40,411 bases of DNA from a virus. The DNA lies in IMG/VR virus record IMGVR_UViG_3300042353_000570, positions 1 to 40,411 of that record. The stretch is one strand, 5' to 3'. The first letter of the stretch is position 1. Each line of letters begins with the position of its first letter. A program made the translations under genes and the position numbers. Under the pieces are notes generated by a model that searched no databases, was not told where the DNA came from, and saw nothing but the letters and a program-made list of their open reading frames with translations. This document shows positions 15,301-22,162 of the stretch, in pieces.

Positions 15301-15741
15301 CAGCCCTGGTATTTTGCCTTCGGATTTCAGTCTGGCCTTGAGTTGCTTGGCCTCGAAGTATTCGTCGCGGGTCGGAATGTAGGTCGGGTCGTCGTAAACG
15401 GAGGCGACTATTTTTTGATCGATTTCGTCGGAGGTGAATTCCTTGGGCTTGTTGGCTTGTTCGAGGAGGTCGAGTTCCTCGGTCGAGTACTCGCGTCCGG
15501 CCTCGAGTTTTGCGACGGGTCCCATAGCGGGACCGCGAAACGGATTTTGCATGGAAAAAGGAGTCCCGTCCCCGACGGCCAACTCGGGTGAGCCTGTTGC
15601 TTCAGGCGCTGTTGGTGCGCTTGCTACGGGGGAGGCAGAGGCGGTGCGGGAAGTTTCTGGATTCTCGACCGGCAGCTCGGCGGCCGCCATGGCATCAAGT
15701 TCTTCGGAGGTGAATTCTCTATTGGGGGATGAACTTGCCAT
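9340..15741 (-). CDS. Giant polyvalent ejection-type protein with zincin and ASCH-like domains
   Basis: 2,133 residues from ATG 15741 (a GTG at 15768 is an alternative). The N-terminal 120 residues contain three short (F/Y)(T/S)xxE(L/I)D repeats. Glycine/alanine-rich hydrophobic segments at about 309-330, 394-430 and 527-577 could insert into membranes. HELGH at 689-693, with an acidic EIFAED stretch about 85 residues later, fits a zinc metallopeptidase. About 1197-1302 resembles an ASCH domain (GEKIIETR, then RVAIAKTLGSGKPTIVGYADV). Near 1550-1750, WYEISSEAMSESFP and following sequence resemble modules seen in other phage polyvalent proteins. The C-terminus is a coiled coil. Such proteins are packaged in the virion and delivered with the DNA, which fits its place after other ejection-type genes. 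Confidence 0.8.
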   Translation of the reverse strand: MASSSPNREFTSEELDAMAAAELPVENPETSRTASASPVASAPTAPEATGSPELAVGDGTPFSMQNPFRGPAMGPVAKLEAGREYSTEELDLLEQANKPKEFTSDEIDQKIVASVYDDPTYIPTRDEYFEAKQLKARLKSEGKIPGLLEDAATGTWGILQTIGDTIHEISDDPGEFLARSPATMKAIAKKSWRNTNDVTRWIRQTNAPTPIGRDEQTGEFVFGQSGAGRSDAEVLAGEQQSAAGQGRSIRAVTEEDLKDEEFDRFVMERSRQKELEEWVASTTAPTEFITRLTTGRNQTEQPMQATSELAGGLLEPFNIATMGIPLSAGAKTLGFSRLTKAGGARAARVLDRAAAKGIAGMETGAAKFQEIIQKGTKITPENQIKMAKWSAAGGIGGGVFGLDSDIPGVSQAQDAAKIIGGAYIGYRAGLGVLRTVQKISGPTATILRVASDAGEGFDDIAQVSVATKLEAFPELSLVREALENPTRFRPIESTPARLAADPRLGKQTRAIADALASPAIVQSVRGASAVATGAVKGAVANAPFVALALNADEDKAAANMFGMGVGFGAVGGAGGRFTGLEQRRAESRAFDTARMLMDVELAGGDVTKTIQTYSTQQLGDLAAMQGFFRDKVDFVPLDGIERAGDSDYIKNAKVQFQNGAAGLFIQAPPGEKARVFVNLDAKRDGIVPHELGHALLKSGALGSAQADTIRSFTTRRYTQVGVEARGREYATAMIQNENAAKFPGQNFPVTPAAITAKMDELGQSGLLRGDMDPLDWARDEIFAEDFRQASQSMDFAGIRRHLPADGSWLGSMENFLGAQANALSISGVRIDPVTGQPDPLFKANPILATDPVLKKQLDQYLNNYRNWINHPEQTQARGVRVAPTGRATDLANNPQVTFHDYGSGVMANEFARIDPATGQAVFREQRDITAETIKRQQQVKSLVGSKLIDRSNPALGPKKTADGRVTVRGRILPPTFDFLNGFAQHQRGFARQFEAAAASGESMQVRYHAIGSGDTGAFQIKKLGNLEAITREVIPWGWELSGKNNLLASVLDLTQFRNRAIKAINAGDPIIGRLYNNDIKLIEADLKQWMENHRNDLPGSNKMDEKRRDAINSLIGIATQMNRGANPFSGKIAGPSSAIKQFRLDRVDAAVGTGRQGFHFDYDKANNNLLPEIPTPLPDLSRDLPTGQALPDNDTRLRAINIDDSTQDFTGQILRGEKIIETRDSPSLSPYVGRRVAIAKTLGSGKPTIVGYADVGEPTIYDSVDKFRSDFNLHKVSPGSKYDIKPSGIKYGYPFLNVESVKPTPLRETVGRIATVIEDPTYISTPGQAMPDAKPLKPIEQMTDRQLSSFLRKHGEQPSSALDVARRWSDGDRMWGAHEMGDELSLSPITDMNDLSGYSRDRLISLPKATEDALYNPQGQAMPDAVGPKGKDVFARSLEDIKLSIPANERWIGTKLPGQPVRAADGRRFLEHDLNTKTGAMNVTQAAIDKAWADAIAVTGPAASRAISELQEKGFTMKPPPEAHWKAAENLPNKDRLWYEISSEAMSESFPDFSQNELGKTMDVTAATSPLADPNYNARLAIAILAEDFQKTPSVTPAVVQTSVKDALMGEFGKAEQRKVGSFGGTFRFLTGLSDDPPLTTNDRQVAASMGIPDSAFGTYPVLYELQSRFGNNLRDHVNANGGMNSPFGPFQSHQLQALSWVQQRAEQRLQRRTNITDEEAFNGDAYASAFKLAADDLREAGIDVPRDPITGLPRFTASVLSDPRVQQILTPPGTEFLKSTIQTMEMNTKLREDGKKFADALEESKKLAIPGNIKLAEQVLQRAAKSLTLRTADKADKSIKLPSPLSKLASVFGAPNADITRIEFGRGTFQGDVSPNVRIPMDAIPEKYRPAFMSVLGKHFYQAAQAASRFKSVDPTQAQSHSIWMHGKASMDGLEDLAQALTDEGHEANISQRPNGVLIDVHPKFTEQGPVPISPDTLDLIAEDILGKGNSSVIPREYQSIYLEKQEYDSTILKATKELLNEHADQLSQAASISLRDAKTYLRGDKALAQSPIPLNRRAEKIRNSYRQRIDQLQSSEKELKSLFKNFEADTRQATGEMQKRIDAFKAKAARQAKSKGPQINAPSAEDLAKFK

Positions 15742-16585
15742 TAGGTTGTTGGACGAAAGTTTGGCCACGGATGACGCGGATGACGGGTTGCTGGGGCTGG
15801 GCGGGTGCGGCTTGAGGTTGGGCGGCCGGCTGTGCTGGTGCTTGGGACGCTTGCGTGCTTGTCATAGCCTCCAAGACTTTTTTTGAGTCTTTTAGATAAT
15901 CTGTCCAGATCGTCTCATTCTGATGAATTTTGGGAACCATTGAGCGTAAGAATTCAAGGTCTGTTCCCGCGATTGGTTTGAGGAATTTGGTTAGTTCCAA
16001 TATGTCACTGCTCACTAAACGATCTAGCTCCGCTCTTTGGGCTGCACGCTTGTCATTCACCCCACCGGCATCCAGCATTGCTCCTCCTGTGCCGTCCCAC
16101 TTTCCGACAAGTGGATTTAATGGCGTGAATTCTGGGTTTTTGTCATTTGTGTATTTGTCAATTTTTTCAAAAATCAATTGCTTTCTCGTTGACACTTCCG
16201 CTGAGTCTTTTGCTGCTTGAATTTTTTCTTTCTCAAGTTTTTCGATATCCAGTTTGGATTTTTGTAATCCAAATTGAGCCGCTTGAGCTTCAGTTTGAGC
16301 TTTTGGCGTGGACTGCTCGCGGAGTCTTTTGTCGGTCTCGGTTACGAACATGGCCATCTGCTCGGGGCTCATTTGGAGGTCTGGGTTTTCTTTGAGGTGG
16401 TAAAGCAGTTCTTTTTGCGGGGCGGAAAGAGACTCAAAGCCATTTGTCTGCAAGCGGCCGATGAGGCCATTGAAATCGAAGGACAGGCCTTTGGATTGGC
16501 GTTGTGGCGGTGGTGCTGGCATCTCTGCAACGGGGGTCACAAAGTCTGCCATGTCCTCTGCGGTGGGATTGGGTTGCGGTGTCAT
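15719..16585 (-). CDS. Putative internal virion / ejection protein (coiled coil)
   Basis: 288 residues from the ATG at 16585, five bases after the previous stop; a longer frame would overlap the upstream gene. The N-terminus is Pro-rich, the middle (about 100-150) is a charged coiled coil (KLDIEKLEKEKIQAAKDSAE), and the end is an Ala/Pro/Gln-rich low-complexity tail. It overlaps the start of the polyvalent gene by 23 bases. Composition and location beside the ejection-type proteins suggest a virion-internal protein; no family recognised. Confidence 0.65.
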   Translation of the reverse strand: MTPQPNPTAEDMADFVTPVAEMPAPPPQRQSKGLSFDFNGLIGRLQTNGFESLSAPQKELLYHLKENPDLQMSPEQMAMFVTETDKRLREQSTPKAQTEAQAAQFGLQKSKLDIEKLEKEKIQAAKDSAEVSTRKQLIFEKIDKYTNDKNPEFTPLNPLVGKWDGTGGAMLDAGGVNDKRAAQRAELDRLVSSDILELTKFLKPIAGTDLEFLRSMVPKIHQNETIWTDYLKDSKKVLEAMTSTQASQAPAQPAAQPQAAPAQPQQPVIRVIRGQTFVQQPNGKFIPQ

Positions 16586-16590
16586 AATGA

Positions 16591-17091
16591 TTAGCGCCCA
16601 GGAACCAGGCTTTGCCAACTTTGAGCTGGAGTAGGGGCGGCGTTGGTGCTCATGGGCACTTGGTTTTGCGGCACTTGGTATTGAAGCTGGGCTTGGGTTA
16701 TACGGTTGTTTTGCGCGTTGTATTGCACCCCATACATCCATTGCTTGAGGTCGTAATCCATGAGGGAATCTGCCGTCGAGACAATGGCTTGACGCTTGCC
16801 GAGGGGCATGGTGTCGAATTTGTCGATGGTGTCTTGAGAGATAAGATTACTGCCGTCGGATTTTTTGATGCCCTTGAGCATGTCAAACTTTGCGTTGACT
16901 CCGTCACTAGCGATGCGTGTCTCGCCCGCCTTGATCATCCCCCCCGCGATGCTGCTGCCTGCGGATTGGAGGCCGTCGCCGATGCCTTCGGAAAATTGCT
17001 TCATGCCTTGCATGTAGGAATTGGCGGCATTACCACCGGCGTTGGCTAGGATGTTGCCTATGTTGGACGAGATCGGGGGGGCGTATTGCAT
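16591..17091 (-). CDS. Putative internal virion protein, Gly/Gln-rich
   Basis: 166 residues. The N-terminus (NIGNILANAGGNAANSYM) and SSIAGGMIKAG are small-residue-rich amphipathic segments; the C-terminus is Gln-rich. This resembles small ejection proteins of podoviruses by composition, not by a specific motif. It lies between the YkgJ-like gene and the coiled-coil protein. Confidence 0.6.
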   Translation of the reverse strand: MQYAPPISSNIGNILANAGGNAANSYMQGMKQFSEGIGDGLQSAGSSIAGGMIKAGETRIASDGVNAKFDMLKGIKKSDGSNLISQDTIDKFDTMPLGKRQAIVSTADSLMDYDLKQWMYGVQYNAQNNRITQAQLQYQVPQNQVPMSTNAAPTPAQSWQSLVPGR

Positions 17092-17092
17092 A

Positions 17093-17383
17093 TTATGTTG
17101 GTAGGTTTTTGGATTGACGGGCTTCTAGGCAGAGTTCGCTGCCTGGCTGAAAGGCGCGGCAGGCTTGTGGGCGTAAAAGGTATATTGCGCAGGCGACTCC
17201 TCGCCCCACCTCGCCACGGAGGGCGATGCAGCGTCCGCAGGGGTCGGTCTTGAGCAGGGGGTAATCGGTGCGGAGGTAGTCGGCAGGGATGCCAGCGGCA
17301 TCGGAGCGGTCGCGCCGGAGCACGGGCCAGCTCCACTTATGGCTGCAACATGCTCCACACCGTTGACAGTTGTATTCTTCCAT
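17093..17383 (-). CDS. YkgJ-type cysteine-cluster protein
   Basis: 96 residues with the family pattern: Cys6-x2-Cys9-x2-Cys12-Cys13, then DPCGRC (49-52), CAIYLLRPQACRAF (Cys65, Cys75) and Cys85. YkgJ-family proteins bind a metal or iron-sulfur cluster; their function is not well defined. The gene overlaps the last 86 codons of the PAPS-reductase-like gene in another frame, an unusually long overlap. The two form a pair embedded in the virion-protein operon, so the protein may serve as an electron or metal partner of that enzyme. Confidence 0.78.
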   Translation of the reverse strand: MEEYNCQRCGACCSHKWSWPVLRRDRSDAAGIPADYLRTDYPLLKTDPCGRCIALRGEVGRGVACAIYLLRPQACRAFQPGSELCLEARQSKNLPT

Positions 17384-18198
17384 GTGGGTTGAAATCCTTG
17401 AGCTTGACTTGAAAAATCAATGTAAGGCGCAAGGTGAGAAATGTTGTTTGTTTGAGCGTTTAGTTTTGGGCAATGAACGGTGTCAGAAAGGTGGCGGTTC
17501 ACGCAGTTGAGGCAAACTGGATAGTAATCGGCATTTTGCGATTTGTCGTTTTTGTGCTGCCAGCTTGCGTTTGATTTGATGTATCGGGAGTCATCATTAG
17601 GGACTCCCTCGGATTCGAGATAGTTCCAGACATCTGCATCCGTCCAATCGCGCATTGGGAAGAATTGCCACGGGGCTCCGTCTGGGCGGACGACATCTTG
17701 CGCGAGGGGGACTTGGCCTTTAATTAGGTCGATGTCCGACGATTTCTGGCCGTGAAAAACAGAATCCCACGGGAAATTAAAACGTCCAGTGGGGCGCTGC
17801 AAGGCGTCAAGCCCGCAAGTGTAAGGCTCTCCATCTTTTGGGTGCTCTGTGCCTAGAAAAAGCAAAAGAATTTTATGTGGCGCCATTTCGTAGCCTTTGA
17901 CTAAATCAAAACGAGGTTTGCCTGATTCAATATCGTAGCCATCTTGGAGCGCATAAGCGTAGGGCGCCCAGTCATACATTTCGAGATCCCACTCCCGAGC
18001 GAGTAGGTCGGAGTGAGCATACCTTTGGCGGAAACGGGGCTCGCGCCATTGGATCACCGGCAACTTCACGCCTACCTTGAAAAGCAGGAGATGGAGCATA
18101 GCCGTGCTATCCTTACCGCCACTCCACAGCACGGCAGGGTTATTTACCTGATCCAGCCAGGCACTCATTTTAGATACGGTATTTTGAATTAGATTCAT
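17125..18198 (-). CDS. PAPS-reductase / DndC-like PP-loop protein
   Basis: 357 residues from ATG 18198 (TAATG with the upstream gene). The PP-loop SGGKDSTAMLHLL lies near residues 27-39, followed by PMRDWTDADVWNYLESEGVP, characteristic of PAPS reductases, and a CLNCVNRH...C zinc-finger-like stretch near 245-262. Members activate sulfate/sulfur chemistry or adenylate substrates; DndC-type relatives act in DNA phosphorothioation. The last 86 residues overlap the YkgJ-like gene, are Ala/Pro/Ser-rich and unlike the rest, so the natural C-terminus may be near residue 271. Probably an accessory (moron) gene carried in the structural region. Confidence 0.78.
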   Translation of the reverse strand: MNLIQNTVSKMSAWLDQVNNPAVLWSGGKDSTAMLHLLLFKVGVKLPVIQWREPRFRQRYAHSDLLAREWDLEMYDWAPYAYALQDGYDIESGKPRFDLVKGYEMAPHKILLLFLGTEHPKDGEPYTCGLDALQRPTGRFNFPWDSVFHGQKSSDIDLIKGQVPLAQDVVRPDGAPWQFFPMRDWTDADVWNYLESEGVPNDDSRYIKSNASWQHKNDKSQNADYYPVCLNCVNRHLSDTVHCPKLNAQTNNISHLAPYIDFSSQAQGFQPTWKNTTVNGVEHVAAISGAGPCSGATAPMPLASLPTTSAPITPCSRPTPADAASPSVARWGEESPAQYTFYAHKPAAPFSQAANSA

Positions 18199-20357
18199 TA
18201 TATAGCGCCACCAATTATCATCGCCCCGCCAACACTTCCCCCCGCTGCCAAAGCCCCACCACCGATGCTGCCCCACATGCCCGCCTGCCCTGCGCTGTAA
18301 GCGGCCTCGGATTGCATCTTGGCTCCGGCGATTCCGCCGACCATGTCTATGCTGGCACCGGCGACTTGGCTTCCGAGGCCGTTGACGTTATACATATTGC
18401 CGAGGCCGAGGTTGCGGATGAGCGGGTTCATCGCCGAGTATTGGCCCATCATGCCGAGCTGGGCATTCATGCCTGCGGCATTTTTGGCCTCCATGTAGTT
18501 GGAGGCGGCCCCGAGCTGGTTGATGTTTTGTTGAGCGGAGGCGAGACGGTTGGACTCGTTGATCGTCGAGGCTTGGAGCCCCGTTTGCTGGTTCGCGAGA
18601 GCGGCCTGCTGTGCGAGCTGGGCATTCGTCGTGCCGAGGGATAGAGCTGTCTGCTGGTTCGCAAGAGAAGCTTGTTGAGCATAGCCAGCATTGGCGAGGT
18701 TCGCCGCCTGTGTGTTGGTGGCGTTGTATTGCCCTGTGTTAAATGCTGTCTGTTGGTTCGCCTGCGCTGCGCGGAGAGCGGCGTCTTGGTTGGCCGCATT
18801 AGCTGTCTGGCGGAGACCGGCATTATATTGCTCGGTCTGCATCCCTGCCGCTTGGTTGAGTCCGCTCGCACGCAGAGCTGCGTCTTGGTTCGCTAGGTTC
18901 GCTTGTTGGAGGTAGCCTGCATTGGCTTGGTTGACCCCGAGCGTCGCCGCTTGGTTTGCCCGAGCCGCATCCATTCCGGCAGCTTGGTTTGCCAGGGAAA
19001 GTTGCGCAGATTTAGCCTGGTTAGCGCGAGCCGCATCGAGCGACAGAGCGGAGTTCTGCTGCTGGCGCGACACGTCGGAGTTTTGCACGGCGGACGCAAA
19101 GGCCCCGTCTTGCTGGAATCTTTGCTGGCTGTAGCGGTCGCGGTTGAGGAGTTCGCCCGCAAGGGCTGAGTTGCCGGTCGCCATGCCCCGCGCCGCATAT
19201 CCTGCGCGGGCAGATTGCACCGCATCGCGGGACGCCTCGGAGGAAAGCCGCCCGTTGGTAGCAAGCCTGTCTTGCGCGGTCTGGTAGAGGCTTTGGCCGA
19301 GCTGCCCTTGCCCGATCTGTTGGGCCGAGATATTGCGGACGCGAGCCGCATTGATTGCCCCGATCTGCGGGGTATCTGTGATCTGCGCCCCGCTGACATC
19401 GCGACTTGCGACTCGCTCGTATGCTCCCGCTTGTTGCGCCTGCATTTGTTGAGCGGTGATGGCGTCCACATTTCCCATCTGGGAAGCTGTGGCGCTCGCT
19501 CCCGTCACGTCGGCCACGTTGCCCACTTGGGATCCCGCGATGCGCTCGGCGGCGATGTCTTTGCTGGCGTAGCCTTTGGCATTTGCGTCTACAAAAGCCT
19601 GCCCTTCCGCAGTGACTTGGCCGAGCTTGTTGGCGTATTGTCCGGCGCTATCGAGAGCGGCGTAGGCTTGCGGGTCGGCTTGTTGAAAAGAGTCCACCAA
19701 GCTCACCCCTTCGGTCTTCATCGCCTCGTTTGCGGTGGAGATAGATTGCCCTAGTTGGGTGAAATTGTTATTTGCCAACGTGTATGCAGTGGTCGTTTTT
19801 TTGACAGCGCCTTCCAGCTTCTTGACCGCTTTACTCGTCGGAGCGGCCGCGAAGGATTGGGCCGACGTGAGCGCAGACGAGGCTTTTGCTGTTGCCGCTT
19901 GTAGGCTTTTTAAAGTTTTAGCCGAGGTCTTCGGGTTCGCTTGAGCCGCCGCTAGCTTGGCTTGCGATGCTTCGGCGGCTTTGGCAGCCGCCGCTACCTT
20001 TTTGTCCGCATCGGCTTTGGCTTTTGCTTGAGCTGCGGTGAGCTGCCCTTCCGTTTTACTTTTTGCTGCGGTAGCCTTATCGAGTTTTTTTTGAGATTTA
20101 GGTTGAGCTTTTTTGAGGCCGGTCACTTGCTTGTCCAGCTCGGCTTGGCGAGCGGGGTCCAGAGTCATAGTGCGCCCGCCCGAGTTTAGGTAGTTTACAA
20201 ATGCGTTTGTGCCTTGTTGCGCTCCGCCTATGTTGGCTTGGCCCACCGCAGGCGCGAGCGTATTGATCGTCGTCTTGGATTTGTTAGCGAGTGACTGTGC
20301 GCTCGGAGCTTGAGGCGCTGCTTGAGGCGCTCCACCTCCTCCAAAAAGCCCGCCCAT
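18198..20357 (-). CDS. Large Ala/Gln-rich ejection-type protein with tandem repeats
   Basis: 719 residues. The N-terminus is MGGLFGGGG; residues about 80-200 are Lys/Ala-rich coiled coil. About residues 430-620 carry many copies of an ANQDAALRA/ANQQTAL-like unit, and the end is glycine-rich and hydrophobic (GGGALAAGGSVGGAMIIGG). This layout is typical of podoviral internal-core or pilot proteins that are ejected into the cell. It lies after the tail genes and before other such proteins. The repeats are also visible in DNA (about 18560-19040). Confidence 0.68.
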   Translation of the reverse strand: MGGLFGGGGAPQAAPQAPSAQSLANKSKTTINTLAPAVGQANIGGAQQGTNAFVNYLNSGGRTMTLDPARQAELDKQVTGLKKAQPKSQKKLDKATAAKSKTEGQLTAAQAKAKADADKKVAAAAKAAEASQAKLAAAQANPKTSAKTLKSLQAATAKASSALTSAQSFAAAPTSKAVKKLEGAVKKTTTAYTLANNNFTQLGQSISTANEAMKTEGVSLVDSFQQADPQAYAALDSAGQYANKLGQVTAEGQAFVDANAKGYASKDIAAERIAGSQVGNVADVTGASATASQMGNVDAITAQQMQAQQAGAYERVASRDVSGAQITDTPQIGAINAARVRNISAQQIGQGQLGQSLYQTAQDRLATNGRLSSEASRDAVQSARAGYAARGMATGNSALAGELLNRDRYSQQRFQQDGAFASAVQNSDVSRQQQNSALSLDAARANQAKSAQLSLANQAAGMDAARANQAATLGVNQANAGYLQQANLANQDAALRASGLNQAAGMQTEQYNAGLRQTANAANQDAALRAAQANQQTAFNTGQYNATNTQAANLANAGYAQQASLANQQTALSLGTTNAQLAQQAALANQQTGLQASTINESNRLASAQQNINQLGAASNYMEAKNAAGMNAQLGMMGQYSAMNPLIRNLGLGNMYNVNGLGSQVAGASIDMVGGIAGAKMQSEAAYSAGQAGMWGSIGGGALAAGGSVGGAMIIGGAI

Positions 20358-20710
20358 TACGCCAACCTCGCTTTCCGTAGCATCTGCGACCAGGTATTGA
20401 CACGCAGCTTATCTGTGCCTCGGCGGCACCACAGCACATACTCGCGGGCCTCGCGGATGATGTTTAGAAATTCTCGTATGGGATTTAGTTTTGTCGTCGA
20501 GACAAACAACTCGACGAACCAAGCATTCGGGGGGAGGTCATACATAAGCGGGATTGGGTTTTGGGGATTGTAATGCGCTTCGTGCGCCAGAAGAAAATGC
20601 TGCGACGACGCATGGACCAATCCGCTCTCGACGTTGCGCGTCAGCGCCTCCTCGAATGTGGTGTCCGTATTTTGCTGGATCCATTGGTGAGCGATTTGCC
20701 ATGCGGTCAT
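20357..20710 (-). CDS. Hypothetical phage protein, late region
   Basis: 117 residues. WQIAHQWIQQ at the N-terminus, a central HFLLAHEAHY, NAWFVELFVS and a C-terminal REYVLWCRRGTDKLRVNTW fit a conserved phage protein seen near ejection genes in other podoviruses. I know no function for it. It shares TAATG with the following gene, so translation is coupled. Confidence 0.65.
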   Translation of the reverse strand: MTAWQIAHQWIQQNTDTTFEEALTRNVESGLVHASSQHFLLAHEAHYNPQNPIPLMYDLPPNAWFVELFVSTTKLNPIREFLNIIREAREYVLWCRRGTDKLRVNTWSQMLRKARLA

Positions 20711-20714
20711 AATA

Positions 20715-22160
20715 TTATTTCCCTGCTTTCAATGCGGCGACTTCGGCGGCGAGTTCTTGGATCGCCTTGAGCATCGGCGCGATGAGTTCTTCATATCCAA
20801 TAGAGAGTACGTCGTCTCCCCCCTTGATCGAGTGATCTTGGTAGCCCCCAAAGTCGAGTCCCTGCGCGTCGAGGACTGCTTTGACCTCTTGGGCGATGAG
20901 CCCGTGATGGTAGCGGTTGCGCTTCTTGCTGCCGTCGTGCGTGATATTGGCCAGCTTGACATCTTCCTGCCATTTGTTCAGCGCCGCTTTATATGCCGCT
21001 TTCTCTTCGTCTGAAGCGTCTTGAGCCGGAAAAGTCGGGGCAAAAGGCCGATAGTCTTCGCGGTAGTCCCACCGAAAATCCACCGGACGAAGGGCTTGAA
21101 TAAATTTAAGCCCCAAGGCGGTATCGCGGATGTCGGTTTTATCTCGTACATCTGAACGATTTTGAACGGCTCCGTATGCGAAAACTGTTGTCGCAGAGTC
21201 TCCTAACTGGACTTGGTTGCTTGCTGTGACGGAAGTGTTGGCTCCAAGGCAAGTTGTGTTGGCTCCATTAGTTGTAAAATTCGACGCTTGATATCCAATA
21301 GCTGTATTAAGTCCGTTTGTTGTATGGTTATTTAATGCAAAATTTCCAACCGCAGTATTATAGCTGGAGGTTGCATTGGCTGCCAATGAGGAATCGCCTA
21401 CAGCCGTGTTGTAAAAGCCAATGGTATTTGCGTTAAGGGCCAATGTACCCACCGCTATATTTCGCTCCCCAGTTGTATTATTGAAAAGTGATTCTTGCCC
21501 GACCGCGACATTTCGAGACCCAGTTGTGGTTTTGTTTTGGGCATTATGCCCTATAGCGATATTATTTGCGCCTGAAGTTAATGCCTGCAATGGCGATCCG
21601 CCGCCTAATACCGTGTTTGTGCCTTCATTAGTGTTCCCTTTTCCAACCATATTGCCGCCCAAATTGGCGTTGGCGTTGGAATCCCTCAAAACAATGGTGC
21701 TTGCAGTAGCGGCAGTGGTGGCCGTGGTGCGGGCGTTGGCAAGCGTGCCGGTAGTGATTGCCGAGGCGTCGTGCGTGTGGTAGTCAGGCGCGGCCGTCAC
21801 GGTTATGTTGCCGCCGCCATTGAATGAGACGCCGTTGATTGTGCGCGCCGTTTGAAGAGTCGTCGCCGTAGCTGCATTGCCAGACAATGCCGCCGTGATC
21901 GTGCCGGCGGTGAAACTTCCTCCGGCATCCCTAGCCACGATGCTGTTCCCCGTATTTGCGGATGTCGCCGTGGTCGCCGTATTAGCGACTTTCCCCGCCG
22001 TGGTGATCTGCGCGAGCTTCGTGTCGGCGATGGCGGCGGTGTTGGAGATGTCGGCGTTGACGATGTTAGTGACGGTGCCGGAGTCCACCAGAGAGTGGAG
22101 CGTTGCGGGAGTGACGAGTTCGCCGTTGGTAAATACTTTGCCTTTTGAGAGAGTTGCCAT
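20715..22160 (-). CDS. Tail fibre with YadA-like repeats and S74 chaperone domain
   Basis: 481 residues. About 165-330 contain repeated N(T/I)A(V/I)G units spaced as in trimeric beta-roll adhesins. The C-terminus is an intramolecular chaperone/peptidase S74 domain: SDVRDKTDI at 336-344 gives the Ser336/Lys341 pair that cleaves the domain after trimer folding. KFIQALRPVDFRWDY, HGLIAQEVK and YEELIAPMLKAIQEL are further family motifs. It follows the large tail protein, so it is probably the receptor-binding fibre or spike. Confidence 0.85.
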   Translation of the reverse strand: MATLSKGKVFTNGELVTPATLHSLVDSGTVTNIVNADISNTAAIADTKLAQITTAGKVANTATTATSANTGNSIVARDAGGSFTAGTITAALSGNAATATTLQTARTINGVSFNGGGNITVTAAPDYHTHDASAITTGTLANARTTATTAATASTIVLRDSNANANLGGNMVGKGNTNEGTNTVLGGGSPLQALTSGANNIAIGHNAQNKTTTGSRNVAVGQESLFNNTTGERNIAVGTLALNANTIGFYNTAVGDSSLAANATSSYNTAVGNFALNNHTTNGLNTAIGYQASNFTTNGANTTCLGANTSVTASNQVQLGDSATTVFAYGAVQNRSDVRDKTDIRDTALGLKFIQALRPVDFRWDYREDYRPFAPTFPAQDASDEEKAAYKAALNKWQEDVKLANITHDGSKKRNRYHHGLIAQEVKAVLDAQGLDFGGYQDHSIKGGDDVLSIGYEELIAPMLKAIQELAAEVAALKAGK

Positions 22161-22162
22161 GG

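Noticed and set aside
18560-19040. CRISPR-like array
   Set aside because: The repeats are irregular, in frame, and encode the ANQDAALRA-type units of a virion protein; there are no unique spacers of constant size.
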